Part shown: in pieces, positions 1 to 10,999 of the stretch
Numbering within the stretch: the stretch's first letter is position 1
How the letters are laid out: every line of letters begins with the position of its first letter
Assembly (NCBI GenBank): GCA_003427395.1
Contig: BFEA01000370.1
Span: forward strand, 26,016-61,983
DNA length: 35,968 bases
Direction: 5' to 3'
Source: Chara braunii
Taxonomy: Eukaryota > Streptophyta > Charophyceae > Charales > Characeae
The notes under the pieces: model-generated
What the model was told of the DNA's origin: nothing
Databases searched by the model: none
What the model saw: the letters and a program-made list of their open reading frames with translations, nothing else
Position numbers and translations under genes: made by a program

Positions 1-335
1 CTCGGCATGATTTTCGTTGTCTTTCGAATAATTTCGTGCTGTGGTGGATTTTGCCTCGCTCACAGGTGACCCCTCAAAATTCCATTCTGCATTTGCAGTG
101 CGAGTGATTGATAGCGAAGATACTCTCATGCCTCTGGGGCTGATCGGCGCAGCAAGGGTTGCATTGACAGCCAGGAAAAGACTGGTGCTGGCATTCGTGG
201 CGAGGAAACCAGAGGGCAACACATGTCTCAACAAGGACAAGAAAAACAATCCCGGCATTCTGGGTGTTGAAACCAATGCAGGTAGGGAGAGCACCTACCC
301 TCTCCATCTCTCTTTTGGTACCCCTCTTGACTGCT
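1..335. other. No recognisable gene
   Basis: Both strands are open in places, but no translation resembles a known domain and no convincing exon pair is visible. A possible splice acceptor (CATTTGCAG) lies near 100. I treat the stretch as intergenic or intronic. Confidence 0.4.
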
Positions 336-409
336 ACCATCTTCACTCGAATATAACGCCCAGTCATTATAGCCGTATTTGTGGCCATTTTTCAGTCCAG
401 GTGCAGCGA

Positions 410-421
410 TAATCACCGGGC

Positions 422-455
<34 letters not shown>

Positions 456-558
456 CCCATTTCTCGATTTATGTGCGGCATCCTTTCGCAGTGCCCATGC
501 TAATCTTCTCTGTATCTTTCCAATTTTAACGGATGTCCAGAAGGACTAATCACCGGGC
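410..558 (-). mobile_element. Retroposed U6 insertion with 12-bp target-site duplications
   Basis: The direct repeat TAATCACCGGGC occurs at 410-421 and 547-558 and exactly flanks the U6 copy and its poly(A) tract (a T run at 423-455 on the plus strand). Target-site duplication plus a 3' A-tail is the signature of LINE-type target-primed reverse transcription. The second repeat starts immediately next to the first nucleotide of U6, so the insertion is full length at its 5' end. Confidence 0.85.
457..546 (-). pseudogene. U6 spliceosomal snRNA retropseudogene
   Basis: Read on the minus strand, it starts GTCCTTCTGGACATCCG (compare the U6 5' stem-loop GTCCCTTCGGGGACATCCG). It continues with AAAATTGGAA, the conserved GATACAGAGAAGATTAGCAT, and ends AAATCGAGAAATGG, the plant-type 3' region. 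It then passes straight into about 33 A residues instead of the usual TCCAAATTTT end. The ACAGAGA box is intact. Several substitutions lie in the GCGCAAGGATGACACGCA segment, and no plant U6 promoter (USE and TATA at fixed spacing) lies upstream. It is therefore most likely a dead cDNA copy rather than a transcribed gene. Confidence 0.88.
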
Positions 559-590
559 ATTGAAGACGGTAGTTAGACTGCAGATTTTGT

Positions 591-840
591 TGGCTGGACC
601 CCAGAAGCTCTTCTGCCAATTGCCGACAATACGCATTGACCCAAAGTTTTCAGTACGTTAACGATTCTTCCTCGTCGCTGACCTAGCAAGGCAGGCCCAA
701 CCTGCTTATTAGCACTTCGATGGCCTTCCATCTTCGCTGACTTTACGAAGGAAGACCAAATTACCCTACCCAGATGTTTGGCCAAGATGAAGTGTACTAT
801 CTGTTGAATTCTTTTCTCAAGATGCTGTTCTGAGCGCCTG
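591..840. other. No gene seen
   Basis: A short unique-looking stretch. It has short open frames only and no recognisable repeat. Confidence 0.4.
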
Positions 841-926
841 AATCCTGAGCATTTTTATTTTTTTATTTTTTTTTAATACGTCCCCACCAGTGCTAGTGGT
901 GCTGATAAGAGCAGACAATCCTGAGC
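841..926 (-). mobile_element. Severely 5'-truncated LINE insertion with target-site duplications
   Basis: The direct repeat AATCCTGAGC lies at 841-850 and 917-926. Between them, on the minus strand, are 66 bases: GTCTGCTCTTATCAGCACC, a middle part ending CACTGGTGGGG, then an A-rich tail with interspersed T. The same 3' end and the same style of A-rich tail close the LINE at 25951-26028. This is a minimal, 3'-end-only copy of that LINE family. Confidence 0.82.
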
Positions 927-930
927 AATT

Positions 931-1125
931 TAAGATCTGAGTTGACATACTTTTTTTTTTTTTTTTTAATGTTGGATTTGAGGACCACCACCATTACCAT
1001 ACCATCCCACACCCTGTTTCCAAAAGATTAATAAAACACAAAAAAATCAATATAATATCTGACATACTCTTTAACGTCGGATCGGTGGACCGCCTCCACT
1101 ACCGTACTATCCCATGCCCTGTTCG
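931..1125 (+). repeat. Two diverged copies of a short repeat
   Basis: Copy 1 (about 931-1020) and copy 2 (about 1057-1122) share the order TGACATACT, a T-rich part, AACGTCGGAT-like, GGACC, CCACTACC/CCATTACC, ATCCCA, CCCTGTT. They are separated by about 40 bases of A-rich sequence. Copy 1 carries an expanded T run. Confidence 0.55.
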
Positions 1126-1156
<31 letters not shown>

Positions 1157-1158
1157 GA
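1126..1158. repeat. Poly(C) followed by poly(A) tract
   Basis: An uninterrupted run of about 21 C residues is followed by about 12 A residues. Run lengths like this are prone to assembly error. Confidence 0.9.
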
Positions 1159-1295
1159 GTTTGGATTGGCGGTTCTTTGGACCAAAGAAAAGGACGAAAA
1201 TAAAGAACTGTGAAAAAGGCAGTTGGTCAGAACAGGTTCCCCTGCCCTAGACCGGTCTTTGTGCGCCGGCTGACTTTGACGGGAGCACACAGAAT

Positions 1296-1365
1296 AGGAA
1301 CGAGTAGTAGCAAATTGGTCTTCACGGACGTAAGGTCTCAGGGATTCAAGCCCAGCCCGCAGAGG
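1296..1365 (+). repeat. tRNA-like (possible SINE head)
   Basis: TAGCAAATTGGTC (1308) resembles a Pol III A box and GGATTCAAGCC (1342) resembles a B box, at a spacing found in tRNA-derived SINEs. No acceptor stem pairs and no tail with target-site duplication was found, so this is a weak call. Confidence 0.3.
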
Positions 1366-1481
1366 AGGGAAGTCGGCCCCTTTCTGGAGAGACTGCCTCA
1401 ATCTCAGACATGCTTTTAGCCCAGTTCTGCGAAGACCACCTCTATCTCACATATACCGATCGACCTTTCTTTTCTTTTTTT

Positions 1482-1586
1482 ATTTGAACCATTCATTCCT
1501 TGATTTATGAGTTTCAAATCCATGCGCAAGCACCATTCTAGTCTTCTCTGTATCCTTCCAATTTTAATGGATGTCCTGGAAGGATA
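1482..1586 (-). pseudogene. Second, more diverged U6 snRNA pseudogene
   Basis: On the minus strand it reads TATCCTTCCAGGACATCC, AAAATTGGAAGGATACAG, AGAAGACTAGAATGG, TTGCGCATGGAT, CTCATAAATCAAGGAATG and ATGGTTCAAAT, each block in U6 order. Unlike the first copy, it keeps the U6 3' end (compare TGGTCCAAAT). It ends in an A-rich tract (1465-1482 on the plus strand is T-rich). No clean target-site duplication could be seen. Higher divergence suggests an older insertion. Confidence 0.8.
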
Positions 1587-2770
<1,184 letters not shown>

Positions 2771-2822
2771 GTGATTGTGTTATGTACACGCTGGTGGAAT
2801 TTGCGTTGCAGCAAACACGTTG

Positions 2823-3665
2823 ATGGTCGATGTTCCATTCAAGGAAGGTGACGACACGGCGAAGGAGCAATCTGAATTGGGATTAGCTGCTACATTATCG
2901 GACAAGGGAGAAGCTTTCAGTGAGAAGTGTGAGATCCGGTGCGCAGCACCAGCGAAGGAGTGCGACGTGGTGGAGTCAGGAGCAGAGCTGTCCCCGCAAG
3001 GACATGGCTTGGTCTTGTGCAAACCCTCTTCGCCAATGAGCAGCGCTTTGCAGAGACACACACACACAAGAGAAGGTGATGATGGTGTTGATGTTACGGA
3101 GGGGGGTTTCAATGCGAAGGGGGGGGTCAGTTCTCCCAGAACAACAACAGACATAGAGTCTGATGCTCTCTGTGTTCCTGCTGGAAAGCCGTGCAGGATG
3201 ACCTGTCCGCATCAGATTCACCAAAGGGGGGATGACAGCCAGCATAGGACCCCTGTGATTGGCCTTGATGATGACGGCACGTGTTGTCGTAGTAATGATG
3301 TGAATCTGGGATTCTCACACAAGCAGCAGTGGTCAAGTGATCTCGATCGCAGAGGGAGCAGACCGTCCATTCAGACAGCGGAAAGGGCGGATGTAGAGGA
3401 GCCCGAATGGCACAGGAAGCGGCAGGTAGTTGAAGACACATTGCAGAACCGCAGTCGGTCAGCGGCCAGTGCTGTTCTTCCAGATGAACAAAGACCCGCT
3501 TCAAGAGATTGGGCATGCTGGATTGGTAAAGTGCAGTACATAACCGTCTCGCCGGATTTGAATTTTGTGGTGTTGAATTTCCGCCCAACAAAAGTCATCA
3601 GAGACCAGGAAAAGGCGTCAGCGTCACTTGCGCAGGGAGGAGTTGTTTCAACAATGAAAGGCTTG
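2823..3665 (+). CDS. Candidate coding exon, unknown hydrophilic protein
   Basis: This is the longest open frame in the window that is not made of repeats. From the ATG at 2823 it runs in frame to a good splice donor (TTG|GTAAGG) after 3665, just before a stop. A possible acceptor (TTGCGTTGCAG) at 2810-2811 means it could instead be an internal exon beginning at 2812. The predicted product of about 281 residues is rich in charged, serine and glycine residues and scattered cysteines, and looks mostly disordered. I recognise no domain. A compatible phase-0 exon follows at 3848-4030. It could still be a chance open frame. Confidence 0.4.
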
Positions 3666-3847
3666 GTAAGGAAATGAGTTGGAGTGGAAAATGGCGCTCC
3701 GAGCAGAGATTGGTGTCTTCTAAGAAAAGCATTGTGAGAAGCTAGGCAAAGGGGTGAGAAAGTAGGCACGCACATAGTAGGGAGGCCAAACATCGCCGCC
3801 GTTCACTTCTCTTTTTCTCAATGGGAAAAAAAAAGGCTTGTACACAG

Positions 3848-4030
3848 AGGGCGAAAGTATTGTCCGAGATGAAGAAGCCTCTGTGCAGATTTTGTCTCTC
3901 AGGGCTGGGATGTCCAGAAGATACCAAAAGAGATGTGGGGGGGCGTGGGAGCTGCAGAATTACCAAAAGAGAGCAATGCAAGCCATACAGAAGTATCATG
4001 CAGCTACGCAACCGATCTGCCTCCATTGAG
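3848..4030 (+). CDS. Possible second exon of the unknown gene at 2823
   Basis: Lies between an acceptor-like TTGTACACAG (ending 3847) and a strong donor GAG|GTAAGC after 4030. It is 183 bases long, so it is phase 0 at both ends and keeps the frame of the upstream candidate exon. The 61 residues are basic, with a cysteine cluster (CRFC, then C6 residues on). No family is recognised, and splicing is inferred from consensus sites alone. Confidence 0.3.
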
Positions 4031-4104
4031 GTAAGCGTCCGCTAACCTTGAGACTTGTGGAATGCTTCCAAGTTGAACCAACCTGGTGGTACAAAGCTCG
4101 AGCG

Positions 4105-4300
4105 TGCTGGCAAGGAGAGGTCTGTACAAGCTCTTGGGTGCAGGCAAGAAGAGGTCTGTACAAGCGTAGATGGTGCAGGCAGGTCGGTCCAGCGAGGATG
4201 TCCGGACAAATGGCGGGACGGTCTGTGCACGCTCGATGGGTGCAGGCAGGACGGTTTGTATGCGCTAGACGGAGCAGACACGACGTTCCGGCCAGGATGT
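4105..4300 (+). repeat. Four imperfect minisatellite units
   Basis: GGTCTGTACAAGC, a short variable part and GGTGCAGGCA recur with changes at about 4119, 4153, 4219 and 4252 (last unit GGTTTGTATGCGC). GATGTCCGGACAAA/GATGTCCGGTCAAA also occurs twice (4197, 4293). The open frames across it are repeat-driven. Confidence 0.65.
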
Positions 4301-5168
4301 CCGGTCAAACTGCTGAGGTAGAGCATTGGCAGTGGGTGAGTCGGTGAGACTTTGCTGTGCAAACGGTGGTAATCATGGATTATAAATTACAATTGAAGGC
4401 ACATCACGGGCATCCCCTGTGGCCGAGAGGTGCTGCATCAAGGGTCGCAGGTTCAGAAGGGACGGTTTGCTGTGCGGAGGGACTGGGGACAAGTTCCGTC
4501 AGAAAGGGATTGGATACCTGCACACAACGTGGATCAGGAAGCGCTATGTGGAACGGAGGTTGGGCAGTACTACGTGGAGCAGATGAACCGGATGGATTGT
4601 ATCATGTGGACTGGGTGATATCATGCGGCGCAGGTGATACCGTGTGGGTTGGGTGGCACTTTGTGGGCTGGCGGGTACCGTGTAGGGTAGGTGAACGATG
4701 TCAGGTGCGCCATGTGCCCAAAAGAACCCTCTCCTGCAATATACTTGAACAGCAGCCTGGTTTCAGCGGTGCCGCAAAATAGAGCCGACATAACTCAAAA
4801 TCGCCTTCTTCTGCTCACCTGGTCGCATCGGGATTTAAACTCCAGTCTTTATTTCCGAAGTTCCCAACTTCATTGGTGTGCCACGCCAGGTCGACACAAA
4901 AAAGTTATCTCGCAAAGATCGTCGCCCCTTTTTCTGAAAAAAACAAAGACACAAAAACCAAAAAGAAAAATGACTTTGTATTGAGCATGCCCTGAGAAAC
5001 ATGTGTTGGAAGTGAACACGCCTTACAAACCTGCCCTGCGGACCTGACGCCTTTCCTTCCGCAGCCGCGAAACGAAAAAATGACCACCGATCAACGGCAG
5101 GTGCAGCATCTGATGACGCTTCGGCCTCGTCTTCTTGTGGCGACAAGTGTGGACTGCAAGGTTGGCGC
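4301..5168. other. No gene recognised; possible tRNA-like head
   Basis: Long frames on the plus strand show no domain. On the minus strand, about 4833-4905 has an A-box-like TGGCACACCAATG and a B-box-like GAGTTTAAATCCCG about 40 bases apart, suggesting a tRNA-derived SINE remnant. GAGCATGCCCTGA near 4984 is an isolated match to the MITE-terminus-like motif repeated further right. Confidence 0.35.
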
Positions 5169-5575
5169 CGTCTACGAGCGGTTTAAGAAATCACTGTGTT
5201 GGATATGAACATGTCGTGAGCAATGATTGTCTGGGTGTGAGCATGCCCTAAGAAACGATTATACGTGAGCAATCAACATGAAAAGAAAAGAAAAGAAAAG
5301 ACTATGTCGTGAGCAATGATTCTGGGTGTGAGCATGCCCTACGCNACGATTATACGTGAGCAATCGACACCGTCTACGAGCGGTTTAAGAAATCACTGTG
5401 TTGGATATGAACATGTCGTGAGCAATGATTGTCTGGGTGTGAGCATGCCCTAAGAAACGATTATACGTGAGCAATCAACATGAAAAGAAAAGAAAAGAAA
5501 AGACTATGTCGTGAGCAATGATTCTGGGTGTGAGCATGCCCTACGCCACGATTATACGTGAGCAATCGACATGAA
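5169..5575 (+). repeat. Tandem duplication of a 202-bp unit with internal sub-repeats
   Basis: The segment starting CGTCTACGAGCGG at 5169 is repeated almost exactly from 5371. Each unit contains two versions of a sub-repeat (TGTCGTGAGCAATGATT, GTGTGAGCATGCCCTA, GATTATACGTGAGCAATC) plus (GAAAA)n. Copy 1 has an ambiguous base (N at 5345) where copy 2 has C. This fits an assembly of near-identical repeats. Confidence 0.9.
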
Positions 5576-6319
5576 AAGAAAAGACTATCTGGCAGTGTAT
5601 CTTTCCATTTTCTAGCTGAAGATTTTCGTTTGCTCAGTGGTGAAGTTGGTCAAGGGAAAAGAACAGAAATCCACCAGAAAGCTACAAACTGCTGGTGTGT
5701 TCAAACTAGCTTGTTCAAACTTCAAAGGGAAAAGAACAGAAATCTACTAGAAAACTACAAACGGCCGGCAACCCAATACCATGCTAAGCGACCAAAAAAA
5801 AACAAAAAGGCAGAGCTGTGTCAGCCTGTGGCGACTGAAGATTGGCACTGGCAAAATGCAACGCATGAGAAAAAGACTGCCTGACCACTATTGCATCCAG
5901 CACAAAGGGTCAAACTGTCCACAGCCAACCGTCATCCTGAACAACCGGATAAAAAAAAAAGAATTGAGGCAGAATCGCTCGCCAACTTGCAACCCCTGAA
6001 GACTCCAGCTGGCACAGAACGGAGCTGCGCACTAGTGACCAAAAAAAAGGTAATAGGCCGTACCCGCGTGGCTTACAGGACGAGGACGGCTGCGTGGAAC
6101 CAATTTTCCATGGGCCCAGTGGAGTTGGACATATCGGGGATGCATTTTGCTATAATAGCTATATTGGAATCTGGTATGGATAATGCCAGTATATATATTT
6201 ATTTTGCTTTATTTTTAATATGTAGATTTTGAGGCATACTTAAACTGCACTAGATCTCTCTTCCCGATGGAATCAATGCTAATAATGGTTTGGAGTGGTT
6301 GCTTATGGAGTCTTTCCTA
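5576..6319. other. No gene recognised
   Basis: Contains a roughly 35-bp duplication (GGGAAAAGAACAGAAATC at about 5656 and 5729) and a block (GTGTATCTTTCCATTTTCTA, about 5595) that recurs near 19855. Several A runs are present. No coding signal is seen. Confidence 0.4.
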
Positions 6320-6445
6320 CCCTCTTCACCGGAGTAGAACGCCCAAGCATTATGTCTGTATTTGGTGCAATTTGCAGTCCAGATGAGGTGTTAATGAACA
6401 GGTGCTGTATTTGGGCGAAGACGGTAGCAACTACTTTTCACTACA
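6320..6445 (+). repeat. Dispersed repeat family, copy B
   Basis: CTCTTCACCGGAGTAGAACG, CATTATGTCTGTATTTGG, GCAGTCCAGATG and GAAGACGGTAGCAACTA parallel copy A (336-590, without the U6 insertion) and copy C (13890-14020). Confidence 0.6.
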
Positions 6446-6619
6446 TGAAGTGCCCACCATGTCTCCGAGGTGGAGGGATTGTAACTGCAGCACGCTGTAA
6501 CATCAGAAGGGAGGAATTACAAAGCCATCTACCACAGCCGAACATAGTTCTGAGGTGGCGAGCCTCAGTTCGCAGGCACAGGGAGGATCTGGTCGTTGGT
6601 CCTGACGATGATATGTACG

Positions 6620-6735
6620 TTTGCACATTGTTATCACTATTGCCTTGGGCACAAGAGTGGACATTGTTATCACTATCCCCAAGGTCATGTATTTGCCTTG
6701 GGCACAAGAGTGGACATTGTTATCGCCTTTGCTTC
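6620..6735 (+). repeat. Short tandem repeat around GGGCACAAGAGTGGACATTG
   Basis: The block TTGCCTTGGGCACAAGAG followed by TGGACATTGTTATC occurs at about 6641 and 6693, with a third CATTGTTATCACTAT at 6625. Overlapping open frames on both strands are repeat-derived. Confidence 0.7.
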
Positions 6736-7125
6736 CTGAGCACATTTGATGCCAACGTGTATACATGCAATGAACAGTGATGACAATCGAGTGTACACTC
6801 GATTAGGTGTCCCTTGTGAGGCATGCAAAAATGAAATGGCGTGAATCTCTTTCAAATCAGGACGTTCAAGTTTTTGACATTCCACGCTCATCTTTGTGCG
6901 CACGTATTACTTAAAGTTTTATGCCAATGTTAGGGCATATTGACATTAGTATCGGGCAATGACATTCTGGTTTGTCATAATTTCTACATGTCTGAATGTA
7001 CTCTCTCTCTCATGTCCGATAAACTGTGAACAGTGCACTGCGAACAGGTGCAACGCTATGTTTGGCTTTGTAGCTTTTCCAAAAGGGCATTCTCGGCAGA
7101 AGTGGGACTTTTGTGTGCTGCAATA
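6736..7125. other. No gene recognised
   Basis: Unique-looking sequence without a recognisable protein, RNA gene or terminal repeat. Confidence 0.4.
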
Positions 7126-7129
7126 GAAT

Positions 7130-7242
7130 TTCTTCATGGAAAAGAGTGCATAATACACTACGTACTTGAGAGTACATGAGAGAGAGAGAGAACCTTTCTT
7201 CATGGAAAAGAATGCATAATACACAATACGTGCTTGAGTGTA

Positions 7243-7298
<56 letters not shown>

Positions 7299-7370
7299 TC
7301 CAGCAGAGGAGAAATCAGAGAGAGAGAGAGAGAGAGAGAGGTACACACTCCAGCAGAGGGGAAATCAGTT
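7130..7370. repeat. GA microsatellites inside two tandem duplications
   Basis: A roughly 68-bp unit (TTTCTTCATGGAAAAGA, GTGCATAATACAC) occurs at about 7128 and 7195. GA arrays lie at about 7246-7295 and 7319-7340. The phrase CACTCCAGCAGAGG, GAAATCAG occurs on both sides of the second array (7296, 7346). Confidence 0.85.
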
Positions 7371-7983
7371 TCACTAAGGAGTGATACTGCTGTGCAACTG
7401 CGTTTTACACAGACAACAATGCCAAAAGGCAGGATAGCAGGGAAACATCCTCTATCACCACTGCAGCTAACGGGCAGACCTGCCACAAATCACCGCACGC
7501 ATCAAACCATTTTGTCCACACCAAATACATCGAAAGCACAACCCCCCTTGCGTTTGACCATAAGTTTCGCAGGAGGATTTTCCATCCTGGTTGTTCGAAG
7601 TAATTGCTGAACAAATTTCCATACTCGTTGATGTTGACACTTCCCATTTTGCATGCTCCCCCACGCTTGAACTAATGAACACATGCTAGCTCCGGGGCTC
7701 GGTGGCAAAAGCCTGGTGGTACATGTACACTGTAAAGCACACACATCAGACGGTGAGGAGGGAGGTATTGACGAGAAACACTCTAGCAAATATTATCTAC
7801 AGTTTTGAACTGCTGATCACATTTGAAACACGAAAACAACAACACAGCGTTCGAGGAAAAGACCACCTCCCCTTACTCCACCCCCCCCTTCCTCCCCTTT
7901 CTCCCACTCTACTGCTTCCCTCCTCCTTCTCCCCCTTCATATCCCTTTCTCCCACTGCAAATCCCCTCCCAATCCTCTCTGGG
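7371..7983. other. Downstream of the PhzF stop; no other gene seen
   Basis: Presumably holds the 3' UTR of the PhzF gene on the minus strand. A C/T-rich stretch lies at about 7868-7975. No domain is seen in the open frames. Confidence 0.4.
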
Positions 7984-8103
7984 TCATGCAGAGTGAGTGT
8001 TGAGCAGCACGCCTGCCATCACCATAACTGCCCTTCCGCGAAGGAACACTCGCCCTTTGTTCTCATCGACGCAGACATGGACAAGGCCTCCGCGCTCGGA
8101 ACA
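7984..8103 (-). CDS. PhzF gene, last exon
   Basis: 40 codons including TGA at 7984-7986. After the acceptor GAATGCAG it reads CSERGGLVHVCVDENKGRV, then FLRGRAVMVMAGVLLNTHSA and stop. This matches the family's C-terminal strands (S.RGGEL..., V.I.G.AVVVMEGTL). It follows AYQ of the previous exon as CS.RGG does in homologues. The Glu usual in the final MEG is Ala here. No polyadenylation signal was assigned. Confidence 0.88.
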   Translation of the reverse strand, partial: CSERGGLVHVCVDENKGRVFLRGRAVMVMAGVLLNTHSA

Positions 8104-8507
8104 CTGCATTCATCCACGACAAAACATATTATGGTGATTTATCAGTTAATGATAGTAATAACAATAGCCAAATCTGAGCGACGGACTCTATTTTTTGGGG
8201 GTGTTTTCTACATCCCATCCTACTGTCTTATATCCTACTAAAGCACCCAAAAAAAACAAGTTCTACTTAACCACTTTCCCTTCTTTTGGTCATGCTTAGC
8301 GAACTGGAAAAAAAAAAAAAAGAAACACCACGCAAGTTCTAAATTAACATCCATACATAATATGGAAAAACTACATTGAGCACGAGATGGAACCAACATG
8401 CACTATATGATAATCATGAAGATGTCTAGCATCGAAGTCCTATACAACAAGATGCATGTATGTACATACACCATCAGTTGTGACCGCAGCCCAAGAACAT
8501 CAACAAG

Positions 8508-8580
<73 letters not shown>

Positions 8581-9460
8581 CGCGCGCACGCGCACGAGCA
8601 CACGTATGGTATACTATCTCTCTCTCTCTCTCTCTGAAGCTATGTCCTACCCTCAAACCTCACAGTCTCTCCCTGATGGGCCTTCCCTCTCCTCGGTATC
8701 TCTCTTCGGCTAAGCTATGGCACCATCAAGTCTGCTACAGCACCGTCAAGCTTGCTACACCTGCCTCACTCGATGCCTGGCCACACAGACACCAATGGCA
8801 GCTCTGAGACTTGCTCGAAGGGAAATCCTGCAGTTCTGAGACTTGCTCGAAGGGCAATTGTGCAGTTCTGAGACTTGCTCGAAGGGCAATCGTGCAGTTC
8901 TGAGACTTGCTCTAGGGGCAATCGTGCTGACACTTTGTTGCTGCCAGACTTTTGCGCTTGTTACCGTTCCCAAACTTGGACTTTTGGGAACAGTACCGTT
9001 GCTTTTTTGGGCCCAGTCAACCTTTGAGGCATCCAGAGTTTGTCAAGTAACTTAACCTCCTACCCACCAGGAGAAGCATTCAAAGGAGTGTACACACAAA
9101 AGAGGAGCCACAAGGCGTACACACACCAGGAGAAGCATTCAGAGGTGCGTACACACAAAAGAGGAGTCGCAAGGCGTGTACACACCAGGCGCAGCGACTG
9201 GACTGACTGACACGACGAACTGCTCCCGCTAACAAACTGGACCTCCCGGTATATCACAGCTGTTGCTGCCTACTACCCACCATCCTAAGAGGAGCGTACG
9301 CACAAAGCGAGGTGAAACCAAGCACTGTGCGCCATTCCGTGCGGTGCACCACATGGCGTGCGGCTCGGCACCTGCTCATATACCATACCAGCAGCAGTTA
9401 CCCTCTTCTTTTTCTGCTCTTTTTGTAGATAGATAAGAGTGCGCCACCTAAGCAACATCT

Positions 9461-9521
<61 letters not shown>

Positions 9522-10461
9522 CTTGTGCGGGGCAGATAGGCTTTGGCGGCCGACTGTTTGTAACAACTCTTGGGGAGGCCCGCCTCTCACATACGGAAGG
9601 GATGTGAGACACCAAGAAGGATCTGTTTTTCACGTACACTCTTACAGACGTTTCTTTCCGTCCCATTGGCATCACAAATAGCCTCAAATAGGTGTCTGGG
9701 CCAGCCATCCGTCTCGTCCGCCAGGTAGCAGCATTGCTCTCCCACTACGGGTTCCTTCTTTTTTCACCCCACTACAAACCGTCGAAGGGGTCGGAGGTGA
9801 CCATTGTTTACCCAGTCATGCAACCCCTTTTTTTTTTTTCTCTGCGTGAATATTTCCCCCGTGCGCCACACCGTGCCCCTCCGCTCGCACATCCTACATG
9901 GCACGTGCAGAATTTTCTGCGACTTTGCCTTCCAGTACCGTTGCTTTTTTGGGGCCAGTCGACCTTCCAGTACTACGAAGGTATGGTTGCAACTTGAAAG
10001 CTGAAACGGAAACTTGAAATGTGGATGGCCACATGCCTTCGTAGTATTCACAAGTTCATTTCGTACTGCTCCACTAAAAAGAGCTAAAACAACGAAACGA
10101 GAACCTGTGGGGGTGAAACGGAACTTCATGCTTTTTTAACAAGTTCTGACTTCAAAGGTACAGATTCTGTAGATTCGGTGGGAGGTTTAGACCGAAAGTG
10201 AAATAGGACTCCTTTTAATTATTAAATTTATAATAATAATATACTTATGTAAGTTATGTTATTTATTTGAAGATATTTCACGCAGTGGAGTCATAGGACT
10301 TGGGGAAAAAGAAAAAAAAGAAGAAAAAAAGAACACTGTGGACACTGCGCAGCAGTAGCCACTGGCCATGCATACGGTTTGCATATAAGAGTCTAATAAG
10401 ACTAATAAATGGTTCAAAACTTTGACAAAAAAATCGAAGTAGGGTTTTAACTTTGAAAAAT

Positions 10462-10500
<39 letters not shown>

Positions 10501-10936
10501 CATAGATGGGAAAAACTTCAGATTGGGAAAAAGGGACGAAGTAGGGGTTTAACTTTGAAAAAAAAAATAATAATAATAATAATCATAGATGGGAAAAACT
10601 TCAAAAAAGCGACAGAGACACACAAAGTAGGGTTTATTAACTTTTAATTCAATGCGTGAACGAACCTGATATGCTGTCATTGTGGACTTTCCCAGTTTTG
10701 ATGCCCAGAAAGGACCGGAGGTACAATGCGCACTGCCAGTTACAGGGTCCTGCGGGATTTGAAACAACGAAAGAACATAAGAAATCATTGAAACAATGAA
10801 ATTTAAATAAATATATAAGGATTTGAAAAATAAAAGATTAAATAGTAAATACATAAATGTTACATAAATAAATACAAGCAAATGCATGTTGCAATTAGCA
10901 AGAGTTTGACAATGCTGCTTCTACACATACTTTCTG

Positions 10937-10999
<63 letters not shown>

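Larger units (their letters stand above)
336..590 (+). repeat. Dispersed repeat family, copy A, interrupted by the U6 insertion
   Basis: The segment with TACCATCTTCACTCGAATA and AACGCCCAGTCATTATAGCC recurs at about 6320-6440 and 13890-14020. The homology resumes after the U6 insertion (GAAGACGGTAG at 563-573; compare GAAGACGGTAGC near 6418 and GAAGACAGTAGG near 13995). Copy A therefore predates the insertion. No coding capacity or terminal structure is visible, so the class of the repeat is unknown. Confidence 0.6.

Noticed and set aside
1-412. Small gene on the plus strand (frame open from about 41)
   Set aside because: Its C-terminal third lies in a dispersed repeat (copy A), no domain is seen, and overlapping minus-strand frames are equally open.
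9439-9590. Phe- or Lys-homopolymer proteins
   Set aside because: Translations of the 60-base T run.
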